Below are positions 18,269 through 26,356 of a stretch of DNA of 64,000 nt, in pieces; position 1 is the stretch's first letter; every line of letters starts with the position of its first letter. A model generated the notes under the pieces. It did not search any database, was not told where the DNA came from, and saw nothing but the letters and a program-made list of their open reading frames with translations. The translations under genes and the position numbers were made by a program. Source of the stretch: Bombilactobacillus bombi (GTDB lineage Bacteria > Bacillota > Bacilli > Lactobacillales > Lactobacillaceae); the NCBI RefSeq assembly GCF_964340835.1, contig NZ_OZ204251.1; one strand, given 5' to 3'.

Positions 18269-18871
18269 TTAATTATTAGCCTCTGTGATAGCCCTCAAGG
18301 CTGCGGTTAACCCCCGAACACTATCGGCCAAGGATAAAGAGGGAGCATTGAAACGGTTTATAACCTGTGCTGGTAAAAATGGAATATGGATAAAGCCTGC
18401 TTTGATTTGAGAAAATTTATGTTCTCGTAAATATTGCATTTGATAAAAAATGTGATTACAAACATAGGTTCCAGCAGTATTGGAAATTTCTGCTGGCAAT
18501 CCCACTTGATGAATGGCGTCAACCATTGCCTGCAAAGGTAATTGGGTAAAATAGGCTGTCGGACCTGCTTCTTGTATGGTTTGATTATGTGGCTGATAGC
18601 CTGGTATCCGACCATCATCTAAATTAATTGCAACTCGTTCTGGCGTAATTGCAGCTCGACCACCTGCTTGACCAATATTTATTACATAATCAGGTTGCTG
18701 CAGTTCAACTTCTTTTTTAACAACTGCCACACACTTGTTAAATTCAGTAGGAATTTCTAATTTTACAATGTGCGCATTATTGATAGATTCCGGCAACAAT
18801 TTTACAGCTTCAATAGCTGGATTAATCGGTTCCTTGCCGAATGGATTAAATCCGGTAACTAAAATTTTCAT
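18269..18871 (-). CDS. pcp: Pyrrolidone-carboxylate peptidase
   Basis: Cysteine peptidase (C15) that removes N-terminal pyroglutamate from peptides. Start MKILVTGFNPFGKEPINP is diagnostic. The glutamate region (INLDDGRIPGYQP), the nucleophile (TAGTYVCNHIFYQM, Cys near residue 140) and the histidine segment (AGFIHIPFLPAQV) are all present. The frame extends upstream of the ATG at 18871, but AAAGGGAA is correctly placed for that ATG and it begins 12 bases after the pepC stop, so 200 residues is the likely product. Probably co-transcribed with pepC in a peptide-utilisation unit. Confidence 0.94.
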   Translation of the reverse strand: MKILVTGFNPFGKEPINPAIEAVKLLPESINNAHIVKLEIPTEFNKCVAVVKKEVELQQPDYVINIGQAGGRAAITPERVAINLDDGRIPGYQPHNQTIQEAGPTAYFTQLPLQAMVDAIHQVGLPAEISNTAGTYVCNHIFYQMQYLREHKFSQIKAGFIHIPFLPAQVINRFNAPSLSLADSVRGLTAALRAITEANN

Positions 18872-18882
18872 AAATATTCCCT

Positions 18883-20208
18883 TTATCCAATAGCATCCCA
18901 TGGTGGCAAGACAATTGGCTCTTGATTAAATTGTGCTCGTTCAGTATCCGTCAAATATTCTTTATTGATAATCACTTCATAAACATAATCCTTAAACCAC
19001 TGATTACTCATGACAAAATAGCCTTTAGTGCCGATTTTGTCACCCCAAGAATTCTCGACTTTCCATTTCAAGGGCTGACCATTTTCATCTAAGTCTACCC
19101 CCGTCAAAACCATGGCGTGGGACATTTGTCCTTGGGCAAAATCCAATCGTTCGCCCTTATCCATATTTAAATCGATATTAAATAAGTGATTATAATCATA
19201 CAGTTCGGAAGCTAGCAATCCTTTTTTGCGGTTTAATTGTTCTAAGACATCATTACCAAACCAGACAGTTTCACCAGCCTGCAATTGCTTAATAGCTAAT
19301 TGTTGTAAACGTTCAATAGGTAAATTCAAATCCTTAGCCTGCTGTGCTCCCACCATATTGCCATTGCCTTCTAAACAGTATGTTTGTCCAAATTCTTTAC
19401 TTGGCTGCGGTGCATTTAAAATTCCCACAAAATCGTCTAAAGGAAATGCACAATATTTTTGGGCAAACTCTTGGGGAGTAATCGAACGTTCCTGAATTAA
19501 ATTGTGATTATCATTGCGTAATTCTAACTTAAATTGTTTTGGGGGTTGACCAAAGGCATAAACACAAATCCGATAAATATCAGCCATTTTGGTCTCTACT
19601 ATTTTATCTAAATCTGTGTGATGAGAACCTTCATTCACCATGTGTCGTAGTTCAATTGCATCTTTTCGCAGTTTGGTTTTTAAAATAGTGGAAAATTCAT
19701 TAGTATGTTCAGAATTATAAGTTTCCGGCATTACATACTTAGGCACTACTCCATATTTCTTGATTAAATTGACTGCATAAGACCATTGACCACCATCATC
19801 ATCTGGATTGGCCAGTAAGTGAGCCATTTTGCGGTCTTCAAGTGGCAAACTAGCTGTTGCTATTACTTGTTGGTAAAACCAATTAGCTTTTTCCAAACGA
19901 TCATAAAAAGATAAATAGTTCTGTGACAATTCAAAATTCTTGGTTTGATATTCAGTTGCAAATTTAGTTCGCAGGGTCGTTAATGCTGCAAATAGCCAGC
20001 AGCGTCCGGACTGTTTTTGATTAGACACCGCGCCGGTTTTGACTTCAATAGAAAAAATTGGATCTAATTGAGTTTCAACGGTTAAACTTTGAGCAACTTG
20101 ATTTATACCATTATTTTGAACGGTATTAGCAAGCACTTCGTTGACTTTTTGACTATGAAATTGATGTTGGAATTTTTTTAATTGTTCTTCGTTGATTGCA
20201 TGAGACAC
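18883..20208 (-). CDS. pepC: Aminopeptidase C (bleomycin hydrolase family)
   Basis: Cytoplasmic papain-like aminopeptidase (C1B) of the lactic acid bacterial proteolytic system. Catalytic residues are visible: KQSGRCWLFAALTTLR (Gln/Cys near residue 68), SHAMVLTGVD (His near 360) and WKVENSWGD (Asn near 380). The last residues (PPWDAIG) resemble the C-terminal tail that reaches into the active site. The frame opens at GTG 20217, which overlaps the AGAGGAG site; the second GTG at 20208 is 8 bases after it and gives 441 residues beginning MSHAINEEQ. Followed closely by pcp. Confidence 0.96.
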   Translation of the reverse strand: MSHAINEEQLKKFQHQFHSQKVNEVLANTVQNNGINQVAQSLTVETQLDPIFSIEVKTGAVSNQKQSGRCWLFAALTTLRTKFATEYQTKNFELSQNYLSFYDRLEKANWFYQQVIATASLPLEDRKMAHLLANPDDDGGQWSYAVNLIKKYGVVPKYVMPETYNSEHTNEFSTILKTKLRKDAIELRHMVNEGSHHTDLDKIVETKMADIYRICVYAFGQPPKQFKLELRNDNHNLIQERSITPQEFAQKYCAFPLDDFVGILNAPQPSKEFGQTYCLEGNGNMVGAQQAKDLNLPIERLQQLAIKQLQAGETVWFGNDVLEQLNRKKGLLASELYDYNHLFNIDLNMDKGERLDFAQGQMSHAMVLTGVDLDENGQPLKWKVENSWGDKIGTKGYFVMSNQWFKDYVYEVIINKEYLTDTERAQFNQEPIVLPPWDAIG

Positions 20209-20295
20209 ACAAATCACTCCTCTAGACTTTTATTATAAGTCAGTTTAAACTAGTAACAATAGATAGTAAACCATTATAATGAGGAAATTTTAATC

Positions 20296-20964
20296 ATGAC
20301 AACAATCAAAATTGCTTATCTTTATGAAGACTTAATGAATACCTATGGTGACTGTGGTGATGTTAAAATCATCAAATATCTCTTAAAACAACAAGGTTTA
20401 GACTGCACCGTTACCAATATTAGCTTAGGTGATGACTTTAATGCTTTTGATTTTGACTTTCTCTTTTTTGGTGGTGGTCAAGACTTTGAACAATCGGTGG
20501 TGGCAAATGATATTATCCGTCATCGCCAAACTATTCAAGATTTTATTGAAGCTGGTGGTCCCATGCTTTGCATATGTGGTGGTTATCAATTTTTAGGCAG
20601 CTATTATCAAACTAGTGGTGGTCAAACTATCAAATGTTTGAACTTATTACCATTGCATACAGTTTTTAATCCCCAAAAAAGAATGATTGGTGATACGAAA
20701 TACACAACTAAATATGGTGAAGTTACTGCATTTGAAAATCACAGTGGTCAAACTTTTTTTGATGATAAAAACAAATTACAACCCTTTGGAAAAATGATTA
20801 ATGGCTATGGCAACAATCCTGATGATGGTGTTGAGGGCATGCAGTATAAGAATGTCATTGGCAGCTATTCTCATGGACCGTTGCTGAAAAATTTAAACGT
20901 CGCAAAAGCAATTACAAAAAATATCATCGCTTGGCATCAACAACAATCATCGGTATCAAATTAA
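20296..20964 (+). CDS. gatD: GatD-like glutamine amidotransferase (lipid II isoglutaminyl synthase, glutaminase subunit)
   Basis: Class I, CobB/CobQ-like glutaminase of 222 residues. Start region IAYLYEDLMNTYGDCGDV, nucleophile motif CICGGYQFLGSYY (Cys near residue 95) and the C-terminal histidine in GSYSHGPLLKN match GatD, which passes ammonia to MurT to amidate glutamate in lipid II. It normally sits directly after murT; here the upstream neighbour is pepC on the opposite strand and no Mur-ligase gene is in the window. Either murT is elsewhere or this copy has another partner. TGAGGAAA precedes the ATG; a TATAAT lies at about 20274-20279. Confidence 0.85.
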   Translation: MTTIKIAYLYEDLMNTYGDCGDVKIIKYLLKQQGLDCTVTNISLGDDFNAFDFDFLFFGGGQDFEQSVVANDIIRHRQTIQDFIEAGGPMLCICGGYQFLGSYYQTSGGQTIKCLNLLPLHTVFNPQKRMIGDTKYTTKYGEVTAFENHSGQTFFDDKNKLQPFGKMINGYGNNPDDGVEGMQYKNVIGSYSHGPLLKNLNVAKAITKNIIAWHQQQSSVSN

Positions 20965-21056
20965 CAAAAAGGCAAACAAAACAACTCAGTTTGCAAAAAA
21001 TCCCAACTCGTTGGTTTATTAAAGTAAAATAACTTAATTATAAATTTCTCAAAAAT

Positions 21057-21101
21057 AAAAAGTATCAGATAGGCATTAAAAGTTGCCATCTGATACTTTT
21101 T
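21057..21101. terminator. Bidirectional terminator between gatD and the GH31 gene
   Basis: Fourteen-base perfect stem (21057-21070 with 21088-21101) with A and T runs at its base, between convergent genes. Confidence 0.85.
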
Positions 21102-21116
21102 AGATTATTAATAATT

Positions 21117-23663
21117 TTAGCTATCTATTTCAATTTTTAATTCTTGTTTTGTCACATCATGCATTGGAATTTTAATGGTGAGCCAACTACCATTAGTCAC
21201 ATGTTTTAATCCTTCTATTTGAGAAAGATACGGCAATGGATGCTGTACTTGAAATTCATACGCTGTTGTCGCCAACTCTTGACCGTTGACTAAAACTTGT
21301 TGTGGTGAATGATTAGTTTTCACCTTAATAACTGTTTGCTTTTGAGATTCAAATCCTTGATAGTCTCCTTCTGTCATACCAACTTCAACTATAATTTTAT
21401 GCAAATCTTGCTTGCATTTAACCAAGGTTTGGACACTTTTACCTTGTAAGTAAGCTTCACTAACACCATCATCATCATAAATTAGCGCTGTTGTTTCTTG
21501 ATTAGCCGGATAGATACTAATCATTTGTGTCTGTGTATCAATTTCTGTGGGATTATTATTGGGATTGTTTTCTGGAATAATAGCACCTTTCTTAATAAAA
21601 ATTGGTGTTTTCCAAAGTGGCACAACAAAATTATTTAATACTTGATGGCCTCGATATTCTTCTCCAGTAAAATAATCAATCCAAGTATCATTTTTCCCTG
21701 GCAAATAGATGCCATCGCGAAAATCTTGACCTTGCGCATCCATTTTCGCATCTTGATAAATAGGAGCTACTAAAATATGCTCTCCAACTAAAAATTCGTG
21801 ATCTAAATCAGGCGTTTTTGTTAATTGTAAATTCCTATCATAGACCACCGGAGCCAACAAAGGCTGGCCATGAAAAGTATTTTGATAAGCTGCTGAGTAA
21901 AAATAAGGTAGTAATTGACTTTTAAGTTTTAAATAAAATCGATTAATAGCAGTATAAGGCTGACCAAAAGTAAAAGGAGTTTTGTTTTCTGAACCCCAAC
22001 CATCCATATTTAATTGAAGTGGTGTAAAAGACTTCCATTGCAAATCGCGAGTTTGAATAATCGGTTTGCCACCACCATAAATCCCATCAATATCACCGCC
22101 GACATTCGCTAACCCAGATAACGAACTACTCAGATACGTAGGGATTTGATAACCAATATTTTCCCAAGTACCCCCAGCTTGATCTCCAGTCCAAACTGCT
22201 GCATATTTTTGCGTGCCCGCCCAACCGTCAACAGTTACTGCAAAGGGACGTTGATTATGGCCATATTTTCTCATATAAAAGCTAGCATCGTGGAGCGCTC
22301 CAATTCCTGCTTGATAGCCGTCACCAACCCATGCTACATCAGTTTTAATTGCTGCAACTTGAGCTTGAGCAACTTCTTGGGGAAAGTCTCTTTCATCTGC
22401 GCGCGGATGTGCCGGATTTTGTGGTAGTAAATTTTCTTGTGTCCATAATCCAGTTTTTATACCATGACTAGCGGCATACTGTGAAAATTCTGCTAAATTA
22501 GCAATATTTTGCTTTAAGTCAGCAGTTTGACCATAGCCAGCACCGTAGCCATCATTGGGCAAAAACCAGCCTAACGGCATATCAGCTTGTTGATAGCGAT
22601 CAATAATTTGGCGAGCAGAAAATTGATAATTATTTTGTTCACCATTTAATGATTCTCTTACTGCCTGCAGGTTATTAGATTTGTCTTTTTCAAAAGTCAC
22701 GTCCCCATTACCCTGAACTGCGGGTACAAACTGTTGGTTATTTAAAGTTATTTTACCCGGACGTTGCACATTAAAACTCTTGGGATTAATTGGTTGATAC
22801 TCTTTATAATATTTACCATCTTCAAATAAACGAGCTCCTGCAGAATCGGCAGTGACTTGAATCCAAGTATCGCGATTATAAGCATTTAAATGTGCTGGAT
22901 ACCAGGCAAACTTCGGTAACAATAAGGGTTTACCTGTTAATTTAAAATAAGCCAGTAAAATTTTTTCAGGTTTAAAACCAATTAAATAGTAATTATCAGC
23001 TTTATAATCTTGAAAATTAAAGTTAATTTGTTGCGGATTTTGACAATCATAATTGCCTTGCCCATACGTATTGTTGACAATACCAAAGCCACTGTTAGAC
23101 CAAATAAACGGTGCTGGTGACGTTACTCCCCGATCTAGCCAATCATTCGTATTTTCAATTTTAATTATCTTACCTGTATGATCATAATGACCATTTTGCA
23201 TCCCGCCACCAAAATAGCGGGCTGTTGGATTAATATTTTTGAGTGTAGTGGACACTTGCCCATTTTTAAAAACGGTCAACACTTGAGTGAACAATGGCTT
23301 TTCTGCGTGACGTTCATAACAACTAATCTGCCCATTATAAGTGTCAATTTTTAAAGTGATTTGAGCTGTTTGTAATAAGTAATAGTTCTTTTTAACCGAT
23401 ATTGTAAAAGGTATTAAGGTAGTCTTTTCTACAAAAGGCAATGCGCGTTTTTTATTTATTTTACCAGTAGCAATAGTTGGATCTCCACCAGTATTGACTT
23501 GTTGAGATTTCATAGTTGTTGGTTGTGATTTGGGATAGCTACCTTGATAGCCAACAATATGCACAATATTTGCAGCTGTAAAAGTAATACGTTCCTGCAC
23601 ACCATTGGCCAATTTAATAGTAAATGAGTACTGCAAATTTTTTTGATTATTTAATTTTTTCAT
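21117..23663 (-). CDS. GH31 glycosidase, isomaltosidase/glucosyltransferase-like
   Basis: An 848-residue GH31 enzyme without signal peptide, so cytoplasmic. The catalytic nucleophile is the Asp of KTDVAWVGDGYQ (codon 22340-22338, residue 442) and the acid/base the Asp of WTGDQAGGTWENI (codon 22184-22182, residue 494). The segment around SSSLSGLANVGGDIDGIYGG and LNMDGWGSENKTPF recalls 1,3-alpha-isomaltosidases and the CtsY/CtsZ transferases rather than ordinary maltose-type alpha-glucosidases (from memory of the family). It probably acts on short alpha-glucans such as isomaltose- or nigerose-containing sugars. The ATG has no adjacent ribosome site: an in-frame stop lies just before it and AAGGAGG is 46 bases upstream beyond a hairpin. 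Confidence 0.88.
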   Translation of the reverse strand: MKKLNNQKNLQYSFTIKLANGVQERITFTAANIVHIVGYQGSYPKSQPTTMKSQQVNTGGDPTIATGKINKKRALPFVEKTTLIPFTISVKKNYYLLQTAQITLKIDTYNGQISCYERHAEKPLFTQVLTVFKNGQVSTTLKNINPTARYFGGGMQNGHYDHTGKIIKIENTNDWLDRGVTSPAPFIWSNSGFGIVNNTYGQGNYDCQNPQQINFNFQDYKADNYYLIGFKPEKILLAYFKLTGKPLLLPKFAWYPAHLNAYNRDTWIQVTADSAGARLFEDGKYYKEYQPINPKSFNVQRPGKITLNNQQFVPAVQGNGDVTFEKDKSNNLQAVRESLNGEQNNYQFSARQIIDRYQQADMPLGWFLPNDGYGAGYGQTADLKQNIANLAEFSQYAASHGIKTGLWTQENLLPQNPAHPRADERDFPQEVAQAQVAAIKTDVAWVGDGYQAGIGALHDASFYMRKYGHNQRPFAVTVDGWAGTQKYAAVWTGDQAGGTWENIGYQIPTYLSSSLSGLANVGGDIDGIYGGGKPIIQTRDLQWKSFTPLQLNMDGWGSENKTPFTFGQPYTAINRFYLKLKSQLLPYFYSAAYQNTFHGQPLLAPVVYDRNLQLTKTPDLDHEFLVGEHILVAPIYQDAKMDAQGQDFRDGIYLPGKNDTWIDYFTGEEYRGHQVLNNFVVPLWKTPIFIKKGAIIPENNPNNNPTEIDTQTQMISIYPANQETTALIYDDDGVSEAYLQGKSVQTLVKCKQDLHKIIVEVGMTEGDYQGFESQKQTVIKVKTNHSPQQVLVNGQELATTAYEFQVQHPLPYLSQIEGLKHVTNGSWLTIKIPMHDVTKQELKIEIDS

Positions 23664-23673
23664 TTATTTGTGT

Positions 23674-23716
23674 AGTACAGACAAAACGTGGTTTGATCTC
23701 TGTACTTGCCCTCCTT
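23674..23716 (-). promoter_or_regulatory. Hairpin between a strong ribosome site and the GH31 start
   Basis: AAGGAGG at 23716-23710 is followed by an inverted repeat AGTACAGA/TCTGTACT (23699-23706 with 23674-23681, 17-base loop), then about 10 bases to the ATG at 23663. If the hairpin folds, the ribosome site is brought to roughly 13 bases from the ATG. An operator or a deletion scar are alternatives. Confidence 0.4.
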
Positions 23717-23728
23717 AATATCTAAATT

Positions 23729-23770
23729 AAAATACTCTTATCATATTTTAACGCATGATAAGAGTATTTT
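23729..23770. terminator. Terminator between the nagA remnant and the GH31 gene
   Basis: Perfect 16-base stem, 23729-23744 with 23755-23770, ten-base loop. It would end leftward transcription coming from the nagA remnant. Confidence 0.75.
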
Positions 23771-23776
23771 AACATT

Positions 23777-23887
23777 TTATTTAACTTGATAATGCACTTC
23801 ACCATTTAAATAAGTCTGCCAGAGATTCATATCGGAATCTAAAACAATAAAATCAGCTGCTGATCCAGCTTTCACGAAATTTTTTAC
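23777..23887 (-). pseudogene. C-terminal fragment of N-acetylglucosamine-6-phosphate deacetylase (nagA)
   Basis: About 36 codons remain, reading VKAGSAADFIVLDSDMNLW and LNGEVHYQVK before the stop at 23777-23779. This is the typical end of NagA-type amidohydrolases (G-x-x-ADFIVLD...V/LNGE). The frame is closed by TGA at 23888-23890 and nothing upstream in any frame continues it convincingly. The rest of the gene is deleted. The following 150 bases (23891-24050) have no recognisable coding content apart from a palindrome at 23984. Confidence 0.65.
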
Positions 23888-23983
23888 TCACTTAAAATCG
23901 GCAGGATTATGGCGTTTATTTCAGTGTTGTTGTAATTTGACATAAATGGTTATTGGGGCATCAATAAAGTACACGAAACCTCT

Positions 23984-23997
23984 ATTTCCTGGGAAAT
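23984..23997. promoter_or_regulatory. 14-bp palindrome like a Noc-binding site (copy 1)
   Basis: ATTTCCTGGGAAAT. The Bacillus Noc-binding consensus as I recall it is ATTTCCCGGGAAAT, so both 6-base arms match and only one central base differs. The exact reverse complement occurs at 59839-59852. A noc gene is in the same window. Confidence 0.5.
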
Positions 23998-24050
23998 AAT
24001 TTTCTTTATAATTATTTGGGCATAATTAACAGTATAACCATCACCAATTA

Positions 24051-24971
24051 TTAATTTTTAGCATCTATAATTTCTTGTTTAAATGGAATCGCTGGTTGTG
24101 CGCCAAAACGTTGTACTGTAAGTGAAGATGCCCGATTTCCATATTTAATGGCAGCTGGCAAATTATTAAGGTCTTTTTGTAAGACACTGCACAAAGCTCC
24201 AATGAAGGTGTCGCCTGCGGCGGTAGTATCAACTGCTTTCACTTTAAATGCTGGGACAATCCCACTTCCTTGATCGTCAACATCATAAAAGGCCCCTTTA
24301 CTTCCAATAGTAATAATTACCGCTTTAATTCCTAAATTATGGAAATATTGAGCTGATTTTTGCATACTATCCAAATCGGTTACTTTAATTCCTGTTAAAG
24401 TTTCTGTTTCCGTTTCGTTAGGGACAATCAAATCAGTTACTGCTAATAATTCGTTAGGAACATGTTCCATTGCTGGGGCAGGATTTAAAATAGTTTTGAC
24501 ACCAGATTGACGTGCAATTTCAAATGCTTTAATCGTACTATCTACTGGACTTTCAAATTGTGCAATCACAAAGTCGCTAGCTTCAATCAAACTCGCTTGA
24601 GTCTGCACATAATCAGGATCAAATAACATATTAGCTCCTGAGTGAATCATAATGCGGTTTTCACCTGCATCATCCACAATAATATATGCCTGACCAGTAG
24701 TTTGATTAGAAATTATTTTTATTCCATTAACATTCATTTTTTCTCGTTTTAATAAATCGAACATTGATTTACCAGCTTCATCGTCACCTATAGCGCCAAT
24801 AAAATTTGTTTGTGCACCTGATCTTTGAGAAGCTACTGCCTGATTAGCACCTTTACCTCCTGCAGCAGAAAAGATTTCTTTTGTATGAATGGTTTCTCCT
24901 GCTTGAGGTGCACGGACAACCCGAATATTACGGTCTAAATTAATACTTCCAATTACTGTTACAGTAGTCAT
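24051..24971 (-). CDS. rbsK: Ribokinase
   Basis: PfkB-family sugar kinase, 306 residues. Substrate and catalytic motifs: GSINLDRNIRV at the start, SAAGGKGANQAVASQR (PfkB signature 1, about residues 34-50) and VKAVDTTAAGDTFIGAL (signature 2 with the catalytic Asp, near 245-260). It phosphorylates ribose (or deoxyribose) at O5. No rbsD or ribose transporter is beside it, so ribose probably arrives from nucleoside breakdown or a transporter elsewhere. GGAGG precedes the ATG. Divergent from galK with about 200 bases between. Confidence 0.9.
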   Translation of the reverse strand: MTTVTVIGSINLDRNIRVVRAPQAGETIHTKEIFSAAGGKGANQAVASQRSGAQTNFIGAIGDDEAGKSMFDLLKREKMNVNGIKIISNQTTGQAYIIVDDAGENRIMIHSGANMLFDPDYVQTQASLIEASDFVIAQFESPVDSTIKAFEIARQSGVKTILNPAPAMEHVPNELLAVTDLIVPNETETETLTGIKVTDLDSMQKSAQYFHNLGIKAVIITIGSKGAFYDVDDQGSGIVPAFKVKAVDTTAAGDTFIGALCSVLQKDLNNLPAAIKYGNRASSLTVQRFGAQPAIPFKQEIIDAKN

Positions 24972-25170
24972 TATATTCCTCCAAAATGTTTTGAATGAGA
25001 ATTCTTACACAATTACTTTATCACGAAGTAGCCTCTATTCGTTAGTATTACATCAATAACATTATTATTCTTTTTAATCTTTTAAAAATTGCAAATTTTA
25101 TCTGATTTTAATTCATTTAATCGTTATAATAATTGCAGTAATTACAAATAATTAGGAGGATTTTTAGCTA

Positions 25171-26343
25171 ATGGATAATAAGATTAACACTACTTCTTTA
25201 AAAACAGAATTTACTCAAATTTTTCATAGTGAGCCTACAGATTACTATTTTGCACCAGGACGAATCAATTTAATTGGTGAACATACTGATTATAATGGTG
25301 GTCAAGTTTTCCCCTGTGCCATTAGTCTAGGTACATATGCTGCTGTTAAAGCACGCGACGATCAAAAAATCCGCCTATATTCAGTTAATTTTGCTGAAGA
25401 CGGTATTACTACTTTTAATTTTACTAAATTAGAATATGTGGCTCATAGTTGGACTAATTACCCTAAAGGAATGTTCAAATATTGGCAAGAACACGGGCAT
25501 GCTTGTACTCATGGTTTAGATATTTTAGTTCAAGGAAATATTCCTGCTGGAGGCGGTTTATCGTCTTCAGCATCAATCGAAATGCTTTTTGGTAAGATTT
25601 TAGCAGATCAATATCAAGACCAGATTGCTCAAATTGACTTAGTGAAAATGGGTCAAGAAGTAGAAAACAAATTTATTGATGTTCAATCAGGAATTATGGA
25701 TCAATTTGCTGTAGGTATGGGACAACCTAATCAAGCTATTTTGTTAGATACCAACACTTTAAAGTTCGAAATGGTTCCAGTTAATTTACAAGATTATCAA
25801 ATCATTATTATGAACACTAATAAAAAGCGGACCCTGGCTGATTCTAAATATAATGAGCGCCGGCAAGAGTGTGAAGAAGCATTAAAACGTATTCAAAAAA
25901 TTTCCGATATATCCGATCTAGGAGCTTTAGATAAAGATAGTTTTGACACTTATACTTACGCAATTGCTGATGAAACTTTAATTAAACGAGCTCGCCATGC
26001 AGTGTTTGAAAATCAGCGTACTATCAAAGCTGGCGAAGCACTAAAACATGATCAACTAGCTATTTTCGGCCGTTTAATGAACGCTTCTCATGTTTCATTA
26101 GAATATGATTATGAAGTTACTGGAAAAGAATTAGATACCTTAGTTCACAGTGCTTGGAAACATGGTGCTTTAGGTGCACGTATGACAGGAGCAGGCTTTG
26201 GCGGTTGTGCCTTAGCCTTAGTTAAAAAAAATAATCTTGACCAGTTTATTCAAGCAGTTAATCAAGATTATCAAGCTCGTATTGGCTATGCTGCTGATTT
26301 TTACCCTGCTGAAATAGTTGGTGGACCCCAAAAAATTAAATAA
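25171..26343 (+). CDS. galK: Galactokinase
   Basis: GHMP-family kinase, first step of the Leloir pathway (galactose to galactose-1-phosphate). Motifs: PGRINLIGEHTDYNGG (about residues 26-41, galactose binding), IPAGGGLSSSASIE (GHMP ATP motif, about 125-138) and GARMTGAGFGGCALAL near the C-terminus. 390 residues is standard. AGGAGG lies 10 bases before the ATG; a TATAAT at 25125-25130 is a likely -10. It would process galactose freed by the alpha-galactosidase at 1514-3724. galT follows after 13 bases; galE and galM are not in the window. Confidence 0.97.
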   Translation: MDNKINTTSLKTEFTQIFHSEPTDYYFAPGRINLIGEHTDYNGGQVFPCAISLGTYAAVKARDDQKIRLYSVNFAEDGITTFNFTKLEYVAHSWTNYPKGMFKYWQEHGHACTHGLDILVQGNIPAGGGLSSSASIEMLFGKILADQYQDQIAQIDLVKMGQEVENKFIDVQSGIMDQFAVGMGQPNQAILLDTNTLKFEMVPVNLQDYQIIIMNTNKKRTLADSKYNERRQECEEALKRIQKISDISDLGALDKDSFDTYTYAIADETLIKRARHAVFENQRTIKAGEALKHDQLAIFGRLMNASHVSLEYDYEVTGKELDTLVHSAWKHGALGARMTGAGFGGCALALVKKNNLDQFIQAVNQDYQARIGYAADFYPAEIVGGPQKIK

Positions 26344-26356
26344 AGAAGAAGAGAAA

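Noticed and set aside
20263..20270. TAGTAAAC upstream of gatD as another alpha-galactoside operator
   Set aside because: Only eight bases match, there is no inverted partner and no functional link.
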